From contig JAFVDI010000028.1 in assembly GCA_017478485.1 (NCBI GenBank), positions 62,001-126,000 on the forward strand: a stretch of DNA of 64,000 bases. The letters run 5' to 3'. The translations under genes were made by a program, and so were the position numbers. The DNA comes from Clostridiales bacterium (GTDB lineage: Bacteria; Bacillota; Clostridia; Saccharofermentanales; Saccharofermentanaceae). How positions within the stretch are numbered: the first letter of the stretch is position 1; each line of letters opens with the position of its first letter. The notes beneath the pieces are model-generated. The model made no database searches. It saw only the letters and a program-made list of their open reading frames with translations, and was not told the DNA's origin. Below, in pieces: positions 43,703 to 52,556 of this stretch.

Positions 43703-44812
43703 ATGACAAAGGTAGACATTTTCTCAGGATTCCTGGGAGCAGGCAAAACAACGCTCATCAAGAAGCTCATTGCTGACGGATACAACGGTGCCAAGCTAGT
43801 CCTCATCGAGAACGAATTCGGCCAGATCGGCATCGACGGCGGCTTTCTCAAGGAAGCAGGCATCGAGATCACGGAAATGAATTCCGGATGCATCTGCTGC
43901 AGCCTCGTAGGCGATTTCGGAACAGCGCTTCGGGAAGTAATCGAGAAGTTCTCACCTGACAGGATCCTCATCGAACCTTCAGGCGTAGGCAAGCTCTCCG
44001 ACGTTGTAGCTGCCGTTAAGCGCGTTGATGGCACCGAGATCTGCGGAACGGTTACGGTGATCGACGCTTCCAAGTGCCGCATTTACCTCAAGAACTTCAA
44101 GGAGTTCTATGAGAACCAGATCAAGTACGCAGGAACCATCATCCTGAGCCGTACGGGCAATATTGCGCAGGATAAGCTCGACCAGGCCATCGAACTCATC
44201 CGCGCCATCAACGACCATTCACAGATCATCACCACGCCCTGGGATGAGCTCTCCGGAGTTCAGATCCTCAAGGCCATCGAGGAGCCTCTTACCGCTGCCG
44301 ACATGGCTGCAGCTCTTCTCGAAGCCGAAAAGCATGAGCACGAGCATCACCACCATCATCACGATGAGGATTGCGATTGCGAAGAGTGCAAGGGACACCA
44401 TCATCATGACCACGATGACGATGATGACGACGATGAAGATGAGCACGAGCATCATCACCACCATCACGACCATGATGAGGATGAGCACGATCATGAACAC
44501 GAGCATGACCACGACCACGAACATCATCACCATGCTGACGAGGTCTTCGATTCCGTCGGATTTGAGACATCAAGACACTTCACACAGGATGAGATCAAAG
44601 CTGCCCTCGCCTCTCTTGACGAGAATGCCAAGTACGGCATGATCCTCCGTTCAAAGGGCATCGTTGCCGGCGAGAACGGCGAATGGATCCACTTTGACTA
44701 CGTACCCGGAGAGTCCGACGTCCGCACCGGAGCAGCTGACGTTTCCGGCAAGATCGTCGTCATCGGTTCCGAGGTCAACAAGGATGCCGTAAAGGCTCTT
44801 TTCGGAATCTGA
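43703..44812 (+). CDS. CobW/G3E metal-chaperone GTPase with His/Asp-rich insertion
   Basis: 369 residues. Walker A GFLGAGKTT (residues 9-17), ENEFGQIGIDG, the metal motif GCICC, EPSGVGKLSDVV and SRTGN at the position of the usual NKTD. About residues 212-280 are a His/Asp/Glu tract with about 30 His and two short Cys patches (CDCEEC), a large metal-binding or storage segment. The CobW C-terminal domain follows. G3E proteins of this type load zinc, cobalt or nickel onto targets. It is 16 bases after the fused GTPase and probably in one operon with it. No Zur-like box was recognised upstream. Confidence 0.88.
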   Translation: MTKVDIFSGFLGAGKTTLIKKLIADGYNGAKLVLIENEFGQIGIDGGFLKEAGIEITEMNSGCICCSLVGDFGTALREVIEKFSPDRILIEPSGVGKLSDVVAAVKRVDGTEICGTVTVIDASKCRIYLKNFKEFYENQIKYAGTIILSRTGNIAQDKLDQAIELIRAINDHSQIITTPWDELSGVQILKAIEEPLTAADMAAALLEAEKHEHEHHHHHHDEDCDCEECKGHHHHDHDDDDDDDEDEHEHHHHHHDHDEDEHDHEHEHDHDHEHHHHADEVFDSVGFETSRHFTQDEIKAALASLDENAKYGMILRSKGIVAGENGEWIHFDYVPGESDVRTGAADVSGKIVVIGSEVNKDAVKALFGI

Positions 44813-44862
44813 CGGCACAAATGTGCAATATCAGGGGAATCTATTGAAACAGGGAAGTTAGG

Positions 44863-46236
44863 ATGGCAAAAAAGGGACTTAGGATCATCGTCGTAGGCGC
44901 AGGCAAGGTTGGAGACACCCTTGTTAACCGCCTTGCCGATGAGGGACATAATCTGGTCATTATCGACAAGAACGAAGAGAGACTCACGCAGCTCGCGAAT
45001 CTCTGCGACTGCATGTGCATAACCGGAAGCGGCGCAAGCCACGAGGTCCTCGTTGAAGCCGGCATCTCGGATTCGGATCTTTTTATTGCAGTTACCGAGT
45101 CCGATGAGCTCAATCTGCTTTGCTGCACTATCGCAAAGCAGTTCAATAAAAATCTTTCCACAATTGCGCGTGTAAGGAATCCCGAGTACATCAGCGAAGT
45201 TAATTACCTCCGCTCCAAGCTCGGCATCGAGATGATCATCAATCCGGAATACGAGGCTGCCGTTGAGGCTTCCCGTCTTCTCTTCCTCCCTGCCGCAATA
45301 TCAGTCAACTCTTTTGCACACGGTCAGGCGGAACTTGTTAAGATACAGATCCCCGAAGGAAATATCCTTGACGGGAAGACGATCGCATACCTTGGACAGA
45401 ACATCACCAATGACATCCTGATCACAGGTGTCGAGCGCGGCGCAGATTTCACGATCCCTAACGGCGGCTTTGAGCTCAAGTCGGGCGACATCATTTCCTA
45501 TATCAGCACACGCAAGACAAACTTCAACTTCCTTAAGTCGATCGGATTCAACACAAGATCCGTAAAGAGTTCACTGATAGTAGGCGGAGGCACATGTGCC
45601 TACTATCTGTCAGATCTCCTTATCAAATCAGGCATTGACGTAACCATTATCGAAAAAGACCCGGAACGCTGCGAGACACTGTGCGATCTTCTCCCGAGAG
45701 CAACGATACTGAAAGGCGACGGAACAAATGAATCCCTCCTCGAAGAGGCAGGCATAAAGGAAGTCGATTCCGTCATCGCTCTCACGGGTCTTGATGAAGA
45801 AAACATCATGCTCGCTCTGCATACAAAGGCAGTTTCTAACGCCAAGGCCATTACCAAGATCAACAAGATCACATTCACCGAGGCTATCGAAAGCCTGAAG
45901 CTCGGAAGCGTCATCTACCCCAAGTACATTACCGCTGAAAGGATCATCTCGAGCGCAAGATCCAGACAGGCCAAGATCGGAAGCAATCTCGAAGTCATGT
46001 ACAGTCTTTTCGGAGACAGGGCTGAGGCCTGCGAATTCAAGATCCGTGAGGCATCCAGGGTTACCGGCGTCATGCTCAAGGATCTTCAGCTTAAGCCCGG
46101 TCTGATCATTTCCTTCATCGGCCGCGACGGCAAGATCATCATTCCTACCGGTTCCGACCAGATCAACATCGGCGACAATGTCATGGTCGTAACCATGAAC
46201 AAGGGATTCACAGAGATCTCCGACATACTGAGATGA
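44863..46236 (+). CDS. trkA: Trk potassium uptake protein TrkA
   Basis: 457 residues, two RCK-N/RCK-C modules as in full-length TrkA. Each half has an NAD-binding Rossmann start (VVGAGKVGDTLVNRL; a second at SLIVGGGTCAYYLSDLL), followed by an RCK-C domain (KIQIPEGNILDGKTIA; KIREASRVTGVMLKDL). Cytosolic gating subunit of the TrkH channel responding to nucleotides. It overlaps trkH by the ATGA sequence at 46233-46236, so the two are co-translated. Confidence 0.94.
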   Translation: MAKKGLRIIVVGAGKVGDTLVNRLADEGHNLVIIDKNEERLTQLANLCDCMCITGSGASHEVLVEAGISDSDLFIAVTESDELNLLCCTIAKQFNKNLSTIARVRNPEYISEVNYLRSKLGIEMIINPEYEAAVEASRLLFLPAAISVNSFAHGQAELVKIQIPEGNILDGKTIAYLGQNITNDILITGVERGADFTIPNGGFELKSGDIISYISTRKTNFNFLKSIGFNTRSVKSSLIVGGGTCAYYLSDLLIKSGIDVTIIEKDPERCETLCDLLPRATILKGDGTNESLLEEAGIKEVDSVIALTGLDEENIMLALHTKAVSNAKAITKINKITFTEAIESLKLGSVIYPKYITAERIISSARSRQAKIGSNLEVMYSLFGDRAEACEFKIREASRVTGVMLKDLQLKPGLIISFIGRDGKIIIPTGSDQINIGDNVMVVTMNKGFTEISDILR

Positions 46237-47705
46237 AGATAAAACTGCAGATATACATCCTTGGCAAAGTCATGGCCATCGAGGGCATTCTCATGCTCTT
46301 GCCGGTTATTTGCGGCCTGATATACGGTGAACTCCGCAATTCCGTAATATATGCGCTTTTCGCCATCGGCTATATCGCGACAGGACTGCTCATCTCGCGG
46401 AAGAAGCCGGAGAAAATGACGATCTATCTCAAGGACGGATGCATTGCCACTGCCCTGAGCTGGATTGCGCTTTCCATTTTAGGTGCTCTTCCCTTTTTAG
46501 TGACCGGAGAGATCCCTTCTTTCACGGATGCCGTATTTGAGACCGTTTCCGGTTTTACGACGACCGGTGCGAGCATCCTTACAGATGTTGAAGCAATGTC
46601 ACATATCTCGCTCATGTGGAGATCCCTGACCCATTGGATCGGAGGAATGGGAGTTCTCGTATTCCTTCTTGCAGTAGTGCCCATGGCAGGAGGTTCAAAC
46701 ATGAATCTGATGAAAGCGGAGAGCCCCGGGCCTTCAGTAGGCAAGTTCGTCCCGAAAGTCCGTACGACTGCCAAAGCTCTTTACATGATCTATCTGGCAC
46801 TCACCATTTTAGAGATACTGGTGCTCTGCTTTTCGGGAATGCCCATCTTTGACAGTATCTGCACCGCGTTCGGCACGGCCGGCACGGGCGGTTTCGGAAT
46901 AAGAAACGACAGCTTTATGTCTTATGCGCCTCATATTCAGTGGATTGTAGCTGTCTTCATGATCATGTTCGGGATCAATTTCAATTTTTATTATTTCCTT
47001 ATTGCCAGGCAGCCGGGCAAAGCCCTCAAGCTCAGCGAAGTTAAGGTCTATCTTGCGATAATCCTGATCTCGACGATCACCATAACGCTCAACATCCTTA
47101 ACATTACGGGCGGATCGGCAGAAGCAGCAAGACAGGCGTTCTTCCAGGTTGCAACGGTAATTACCACGACGGGATTTGCCACGGCGGATTTCGATAAGTG
47201 GCCGACTCTCTCAAAGCTGCTGCTCGTATGCCTTATGTTCTGCGGAGCATGCGCAGGTTCTACCGGCGGCGGTGTTAAAGTCTCACGTATGCAGATAAGA
47301 GCAAAGATGGTCGCAAGGGAGATCGGAAACTACATCAACCCCAGAGCCGTAAAAAAAGTTCAGATCGACGGCAAGGCCATCGATCCGGAATTAGAGCGTT
47401 CAGTTTCGGTATATTTCTTTGTATTCCTTCTGATCTTTACGGCTTCTACCATTATTGTAAGTTTTGAGGGACATGACCTCGTCACGACGTTCACTGCCGT
47501 AGCGGCAACGATCAACAACATAGGCCCGGGCCTTTCGCTCGTAGGTCCTACAAGCAATTACGCTTTCCTGAGCGGATTATCCAAATGGGTCCTGATATTC
47601 GACATGCTGGCAGGACGTCTGGAGCTGTTCCCTCTGATCATCTTCCTTACTCCGATGACCTACAAAGGGGCATTTAAGGGGCTGTTTGCTAAAAAGCCTA
47701 ATTGA
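46233..47705 (+). CDS. trkH: Trk potassium uptake channel TrkH/KtrB family
   Basis: 490 residues with four repeated MPM (membrane-pore-membrane) units; the pore signatures are seen as SGFTTTGASILTD, FGTAGTGGFGI, TTGFATADF and INNIGPGLSLVG. Such channels import K+ with TrkA. It ends exactly before the TGA complement of the DEAD-box gene (adjacent stop codons, no spacing), so no room for a normal terminator exists between them. Confidence 0.94.
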   Translation: MKIKLQIYILGKVMAIEGILMLLPVICGLIYGELRNSVIYALFAIGYIATGLLISRKKPEKMTIYLKDGCIATALSWIALSILGALPFLVTGEIPSFTDAVFETVSGFTTTGASILTDVEAMSHISLMWRSLTHWIGGMGVLVFLLAVVPMAGGSNMNLMKAESPGPSVGKFVPKVRTTAKALYMIYLALTILEILVLCFSGMPIFDSICTAFGTAGTGGFGIRNDSFMSYAPHIQWIVAVFMIMFGINFNFYYFLIARQPGKALKLSEVKVYLAIILISTITITLNILNITGGSAEAARQAFFQVATVITTTGFATADFDKWPTLSKLLLVCLMFCGACAGSTGGGVKVSRMQIRAKMVAREIGNYINPRAVKKVQIDGKAIDPELERSVSVYFFVFLLIFTASTIIVSFEGHDLVTTFTAVAATINNIGPGLSLVGPTSNYAFLSGLSKWVLIFDMLAGRLELFPLIIFLTPMTYKGAFKGLFAKKPN

Positions 47706-48824
47706 TCAGAGCTCGTAAGGCTTGGGATCCGTCCTGGTATATCTGATTATCTCATCCATCCTGTCACGTTCAAGGAACGCAACGAGAGAGAACGCTTTTC
47801 CCGATTTTCCGGCACGCGCAGTACGGCCTATGCGGTGAAGATAGAGTTCGTTCTCCTTCGGGATGTCGTAATTGAATACCGCTTCTATGTCATCAACATC
47901 GATTCCCCTGGCGACAACGTCAGTAGCTACGAGAACGTCGAACTTGCATGCGCGGTAGGCATCCATTACGCGGTTTCTTGTACCCTGTCCGATGTCGCCG
48001 TGAAGGACCTTGGCAGAGAGTCCGTTTGCCGAAAGCCTGGCTCCGACCTTGGAAGTCTGGTCCTTCGTATTGCAGAAAACGATGACCTTTTTCAGGTCTT
48101 CTTTAGCCATTATCCTCATGATCGCGCTGAGTTTGTCTTTTTCGGGGCACTCGATAATATACTCGTCTATGTCGGGATGGTCCTCAGCCTTAGGCATGAC
48201 ATCGATCTCGGCGGCACCGTCCATGAATTCCCAGATGATATCCTGGATCTCCCTCGGCATGGTCGCGGAGAAGAGCGCTATCTGCTTGTCGCTCGGAGTG
48301 AGCGCCATTATGCGCCTGATATCACGGATGAATCCCATCTTGAGCATTTCATCAGCCTCATCGAGGACCAGCGTATATATCTGTGAAATGTCTACGAAAT
48401 TCCTGCCGACCATGTCAAGAAGTCTTCCCGGTGTAGCAACGATGACCTGAGGCTTTTTCGCGAGCTTTTCCTTCTGGACGTTCATGCTCTGGCCGCCGAT
48501 CAGAGAAGCAATACGGAATCCCTGTATGTTGCGGGCAAGCCCCTTGAGCTCTGAAGTGATCTGAAGGGCGAGCTCCCTCGTGGGGCTCATGATGAGAGCC
48601 TGGACGAACTTCGCATCCATATTCAGGTATTCGAGTATCGGTATGCCGAACGCGAAAGTCTTTCCCGTTCCTGTAGGTGCTTTGGCAATGACGCTCATAT
48701 TGTCCATGAGGAGCGGGATCGCCTTCTGCTGGATTGTGGTCGGGCGCTTAACGCCCATCTTTTTCAGGGATGCCATTATTTCAGGCGAAAGGTCCAAATC
48801 CTCAAAAGTAAGCTCGTCTTCCAT
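47706..48824 (-). CDS. DEAD-box RNA helicase
   Basis: 372 residues, a compact core. Motifs in order: Q motif region (TTIQQKAIP), I APTGTGKT, Ia SPTRELA, Ib TPGRLLD, II DEAD (LDEADEMLKMG), III SAT, IV/V ATDVVARGIDVDDIE and VI HRIGRTARAG. No C-terminal RNA-binding extension is present. Cytoplasmic RNA remodelling, often cold- or ribosome-assembly-related. The protein is near the minimum length of the family. Convergent with trkH. Confidence 0.93.
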   Translation of the reverse strand: MEDELTFEDLDLSPEIMASLKKMGVKRPTTIQQKAIPLLMDNMSVIAKAPTGTGKTFAFGIPILEYLNMDAKFVQALIMSPTRELALQITSELKGLARNIQGFRIASLIGGQSMNVQKEKLAKKPQVIVATPGRLLDMVGRNFVDISQIYTLVLDEADEMLKMGFIRDIRRIMALTPSDKQIALFSATMPREIQDIIWEFMDGAAEIDVMPKAEDHPDIDEYIIECPEKDKLSAIMRIMAKEDLKKVIVFCNTKDQTSKVGARLSANGLSAKVLHGDIGQGTRNRVMDAYRACKFDVLVATDVVARGIDVDDIEAVFNYDIPKENELYLHRIGRTARAGKSGKAFSLVAFLERDRMDEIIRYTRTDPKPYEL

Positions 48825-48838
48825 GATCCCTCTGAAAA

Positions 48839-49594
48839 TTAAAATGTATATGTATTAGTTTTTATTACTGTAGAGTGCTCGAAAATATCAGAAAGAGGAT
48901 CCTTCGAAGCGTCCTCTTCAAGACACTCGAGAAGGTACTCGGTTACCGCGATCTGTTCACGGGTCATATACCATCCTCTTCCGGAACCTGATATGTCAAA
49001 CTCCTCATCACTTCCGCCGTCGGCAATGATGATCTTGAATCCGTCAGGAAGGGTTATCTCGATATTGACGGTCGTTACGGGTACTTCCGCAGTAACCGTA
49101 AAACCGTCATAACTCTTTCTTCCGAGTTCCTTTTCAGGAACGAATCTGATCTTCACGTCATTCTTGCATGTGATCTCATGGTATCTGTTTTCCGGATCTT
49201 CGCACTTAAGAAAATCATCATCGATCTTGTAATCATGAAGATCCATCATCCAAGCCGAAACATCGATCCAGTGTGTGCCGTGCCAGCCGGAATCAAGGCC
49301 GTTCACTTTATCATAATCATGAATGACTGCATTGGTGTTGACTTTGTTCTTAAGAATAACGTTTCTTATTGTGCTGGGGAAAGCGCCGTTCCCGTATTCT
49401 GTATATGTAGCGTATGTGGTCTGTTCTGTCTCCTGAGAAGGCTCTTGTGAGCTTTCTGTTGTTGATTCGGTGACCGTTTCCGATGGTGCCGGTGTCCCAG
49501 ACGGAATCGTCACTTCAGGCTTCTTATGGCAGCCTGCTGTTAAAAGGATCGCGGCAGTTACCGCCGCAGCTGATATCCTGATCTTAAGATTCAA
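48839..49594 (-). CDS. lipoprotein with Ser/Thr/Glu linker, hypothetical
   Basis: 251 residues. The start is TTG at 49594 with GGAGG nine bases upstream. Signal peptide with lipobox LLTAGC (mature Cys22), then about 45 residues of Ser/Thr/Glu linker and a folded domain of about 175 residues (NGLDSGWHGTHWIDVSAWMM, VPVTTVNIEITLPDGFKI). Not recognised. It lies 14 bases upstream of the DEAD-box gene on the same strand. Extracellular membrane-anchored role only can be said. Confidence 0.75.
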   Translation of the reverse strand: MNLKIRISAAAVTAAILLTAGCHKKPEVTIPSGTPAPSETVTESTTESSQEPSQETEQTTYATYTEYGNGAFPSTIRNVILKNKVNTNAVIHDYDKVNGLDSGWHGTHWIDVSAWMMDLHDYKIDDDFLKCEDPENRYHEITCKNDVKIRFVPEKELGRKSYDGFTVTAEVPVTTVNIEITLPDGFKIIIADGGSDEEFDISGSGRGWYMTREQIAVTEYLLECLEEDASKDPLSDIFEHSTVIKTNTYTF

Positions 49595-49690
49595 TTTCCC
49601 GTTCCTCCGAACATATTAACAATTGAATTATACTGTATCTGTTGTCTTTTTATCGGTGATTTTGTAAGGAAATAAGTTTTTCGATAAATT

Positions 49691-49698
49691 GCTATAAT
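49691..49698 (+). promoter_or_regulatory. extended -10 promoter of deoB-deoC
   Basis: TGC-TATAAT (TGnTATAAT form) lies 34 bases before the ATG at 49733. The 138-base gap between this gene and the divergent lipoprotein gene holds it and the lipoprotein leader. Confidence 0.55.
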
Positions 49699-49732
49699 TA
49701 TTGAAAAGAGTTTATCCGGAGGTTGTGGAAAA

Positions 49733-51562
49733 ATGGCTAATCGCGTATTTCTAATCGTTCTTGACAGTTTCGGCATAGGCGGGGCGCCTGATGCGGAGAG
49801 ATTCAACGATGCAGGCAGCAATACGCTGGCGGCAGTTCTTTCTTATTCTGACAGGCCTTTTCCCAATCTTGAGAAAATGGGGCTGCTTTCGATCGACGGC
49901 GAAAACGATCCGCGCATAACCGGTTATCTGTCAAAGCAAACCTCTGTCTTCTCCCCCATAGGTTCTTATGCCCGCGTCCGCGAGCTTTCCGCCGGAAAGG
50001 ATTCCACCATAGGTCACTGGGAAATCGCAGGCGTGATGTCAGGCAAGCCGCTTCCGACATATCCGGACGGATTCCCCGATGAAATATTGGACGCGCTTTC
50101 AAAGGCAACAGGCAGGGGGGTCCTCTGCAACAAGCCTTACAGCGGGACTGCGGTAATAGCCGACTACGGCGAAGAACACATGAAGACCGGAAAGCTCATA
50201 GTCTATACCTCTGCAGACAGCGTTCTGCAGATCGCAGCCCATGAGGACATAGTTCCCATCGCAGAGCTCTATGACATCTGCGGGAAGGCGAGAGCGATAA
50301 TGAAAGGCGAACACGCTGTAGGGCGCGTCATCGCAAGGCCGTTCACCGGCACTCCCGGCAATTTTGAAAGAACTCCCAGACGTCACGATTATTCGCTTGA
50401 AGCACCTTCATCAACCATGCTCGACATCCTCAAGGATTCCGGCCTTGACGTGATCTCAGTCGGAAAGATCTACGATCTTTTCGCAGGAAGAGGCATAACT
50501 GAATCCAACCCCACTTCAGGAAACACCGAAGGCATCGCAAAGCTTGCCTCCATGATCAAGCGCGAATTCAAGGGCCTTTGTTTCGTTAATCTCGTTGATT
50601 TCGACATGAAATACGGCCACCGCAATGATATCAAGGGTTACTGCAAAGCGCTTCACGAGTTTGACGATGCGCTTGGCGGCATAATAGACAGCCTGAAGGA
50701 TGACGATCTTCTCATCATAACGGCTGACCACGGCTGTGATCCGTCAACTGAATCGACTGACCACTCCCGCGAATGCGTCCCGCTCCTGATATACGGCGAA
50801 GGCTACAGCGTTCCTCATAACATGGGCGAACTCGCAGGTTTCGGAAACATCGCAAACATTGTGCTCACCGCCCTCTTAGGCAGAGAATACGAAAGGCCTT
50901 TTGCCCCTCCGGCAGCATCCAATGTTCCTTCTGAAACCAACATTATGAGTTATGTCGACCTGACCAATCTCAAGACGACAGCTACGACAGAAGACATCAA
51001 GGCACTGATAGCGAAGGCCGTTTCACAGGGCTGCGCATCAGTATGCATCCCTCCCTGCTTTGTAAAAGACGCCGTTGCCGCTTCACAAGGACGCATAGCG
51101 GTATGCACGGTTATCGGTTTCCCAAACGGATATTCAACCACAGGCTCCAAGATCTATGAGGCCGCCGAGGCCTGTGACAGCGGGGCTTCCGAGATCGACA
51201 TGGTCATAAACATCAATTTCGTCAAGTCCGGACGATTCGATGAGGTCTCTGAAGAGATAAAACTGATAGCTGACACGGTCCACAAGAAAGGCGCGGTCCT
51301 TAAGGTGATCATTGAGACTTGCTGCCTTGAAGAAAACGAGAAGAAAATTCTTTGCAGGATCGTCACGGATGCCGGTGCAGATTTCATCAAAACATCAACC
51401 GGTTTCGGCACGGCAGGTGCCACCGTAGAAGACGTTGCCCTGATGAATGCAAATACCGGTGCGGAAGTAAAGGTCAAAGCCGCCGGCGGTATCCGTTCCG
51501 AAGAGGCAGCCCGTGAAATGATAAAAGCGGGCGCATCCAGAATAGGCGCATCCCGCTTATAA
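49733..51562 (+). CDS. bifunctional phosphopentomutase / deoxyribose-phosphate aldolase (DeoB-DeoC fusion)
   Basis: 609 residues in one frame. Residues 1 to about 392 are DeoB: IVLDSFGIGGAPDA with the metal Asp, GKDSTIGHWEIAG with the phosphoacceptor Thr, YGHRND and ADHGCDPSTESTDHSRE with metal ligands. After a 12-residue linker (APPAASNVPSET), residues 405-609 are DeoC: VDLTNLK start, EIDMVININ (Asp), ADFIKTSTGFGT with the Schiff-base Lys, and KVKAAGGIRSEEAA with the second Lys. The two halves carry out consecutive steps: (deoxy)ribose-1-P to 5-P, then cleavage of deoxyribose-5-P to glyceraldehyde-3-P and acetaldehyde. GGAGG precedes the ATG. No internal ribosome site is seen before the DeoC start. 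Confidence 0.92.
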   Translation: MANRVFLIVLDSFGIGGAPDAERFNDAGSNTLAAVLSYSDRPFPNLEKMGLLSIDGENDPRITGYLSKQTSVFSPIGSYARVRELSAGKDSTIGHWEIAGVMSGKPLPTYPDGFPDEILDALSKATGRGVLCNKPYSGTAVIADYGEEHMKTGKLIVYTSADSVLQIAAHEDIVPIAELYDICGKARAIMKGEHAVGRVIARPFTGTPGNFERTPRRHDYSLEAPSSTMLDILKDSGLDVISVGKIYDLFAGRGITESNPTSGNTEGIAKLASMIKREFKGLCFVNLVDFDMKYGHRNDIKGYCKALHEFDDALGGIIDSLKDDDLLIITADHGCDPSTESTDHSRECVPLLIYGEGYSVPHNMGELAGFGNIANIVLTALLGREYERPFAPPAASNVPSETNIMSYVDLTNLKTTATTEDIKALIAKAVSQGCASVCIPPCFVKDAVAASQGRIAVCTVIGFPNGYSTTGSKIYEAAEACDSGASEIDMVININFVKSGRFDEVSEEIKLIADTVHKKGAVLKVIIETCCLEENEKKILCRIVTDAGADFIKTSTGFGTAGATVEDVALMNANTGAEVKVKAAGGIRSEEAAREMIKAGASRIGASRL

Positions 51563-51583
51563 GTTCATATTATTATTCCTGCT

Positions 51584-52522
51584 TCAGACTGAAACCTGGT
51601 TCTTGCCTTCGCGCTTGGACTTGTTAAGCTTGCGCTCTGCCCTTGAAAGGATATCGGTGATGTCCGGATCGCTCTTGTTGAAAGCGGCAACGCCGGCGGA
51701 ACCCGAAATACTGACTCTCTTGTTCTCGATAACGAAAGGCTCGCCCGAGATCTGGCGGATTAAATTCTTTGCAACAGCCATAGCCGAAAGCTTATCGGTA
51801 TCGGGAAGGACAACCGCGAACTCGTCTCCTCCCGTCCTGAAGCATGTGTCCGCTTTCCTTGTGTTGGTAAGAAGGATGTCGGCAACATAGCGCAGGAGAA
51901 GGTCTCCGTTCTGCTGTCCGTTCTGATCGTTGAAGAACTTCATGTCATCAAGGTCCAGTACGATGATCGAAAATGTGGAGTTATCCTCACGCTCTACGTA
52001 CATGCTCGCGTACTTTTCGAGCTCCTCGTAGAGATATCTGCGGTTGTAAAGTCCGCTCAGGTCATCGACTCTGGTGAGCAGTTCCATCTTGGAATAAGAG
52101 ATCTGAAGTTCCTTCTCAAGATTCTTCTGTTCGGTAACGTCCTTGCTCGAACCCCACGTGCCGATGATCTTTCCCTCATCATCGTAGAGAGGATATTTCG
52201 AGCACATGTAATACTTTATGTTATCGTCATCTAAGACCAGTTCCTCGATCATGTTGATAATGGGGACTCCCGTCTGCATGATCGTAAGTTCCGTCTCTCT
52301 TGCTGACTGGGCAAAATCCTTGGGGAAATAGTCGAAATCAGTCTTTCCGAAAACCTCTTCAGGAGATCTCGCGCCAAGCTGCTGGATGTGGCCTAAGCTG
52401 TTCCAAACGAATCTGGAATCCTTATCCTTGAAATAGACCGTATCCGTAGAATACTTGCGGATAGTATCTATAACGATCTTGTCGATCTTCTCTCTCGTTG
52501 CGGGATCATTGAAGTCCATCAT
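51584..52522 (-). CDS. PAS-GGDEF diguanylate cyclase
   Basis: 312 residues. Residues about 20-135 form a PAS domain (RFVWNSLGHIQQLGARSPEEV, DFDYFPKDFA, YPLYDDEGKIIGTWGSSKDVTE). A short coil joins it to a GGDEF domain at about 150-312 with the intact GGDEF motif and the RxxD inhibitory site five residues before it (RKADTCFRTGGDEF). The active site predicts c-di-GMP synthesis with feedback control. Start ATG at 52522 or 52519 after AGGAG. A soluble, cytoplasmic sensor; the signal is unknown. Convergent with deoB-deoC and downstream of the saccharopine-dehydrogenase-like gene. Confidence 0.92.
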   Translation of the reverse strand: MMDFNDPATREKIDKIVIDTIRKYSTDTVYFKDKDSRFVWNSLGHIQQLGARSPEEVFGKTDFDYFPKDFAQSARETELTIMQTGVPIINMIEELVLDDDNIKYYMCSKYPLYDDEGKIIGTWGSSKDVTEQKNLEKELQISYSKMELLTRVDDLSGLYNRRYLYEELEKYASMYVEREDNSTFSIIVLDLDDMKFFNDQNGQQNGDLLLRYVADILLTNTRKADTCFRTGGDEFAVVLPDTDKLSAMAVAKNLIRQISGEPFVIENKRVSISGSAGVAAFNKSDPDITDILSRAERKLNKSKREGKNQVSV

Positions 52523-52556
52523 CTGTTCTCCTGACTTTCAGTCTGCTCGAAAAGTA

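Noticed and set aside
44219..44533. Val/Met-rich frame opposite the His tract
   Set aside because: Complement of CAT/CAC and GAT/GAC codons; not a real gene.
50945..51562. Separate deoC gene starting at an internal ATG
   Set aside because: No ribosome site precedes it and the frame continues without interruption from deoB, so a fusion is the simpler reading.
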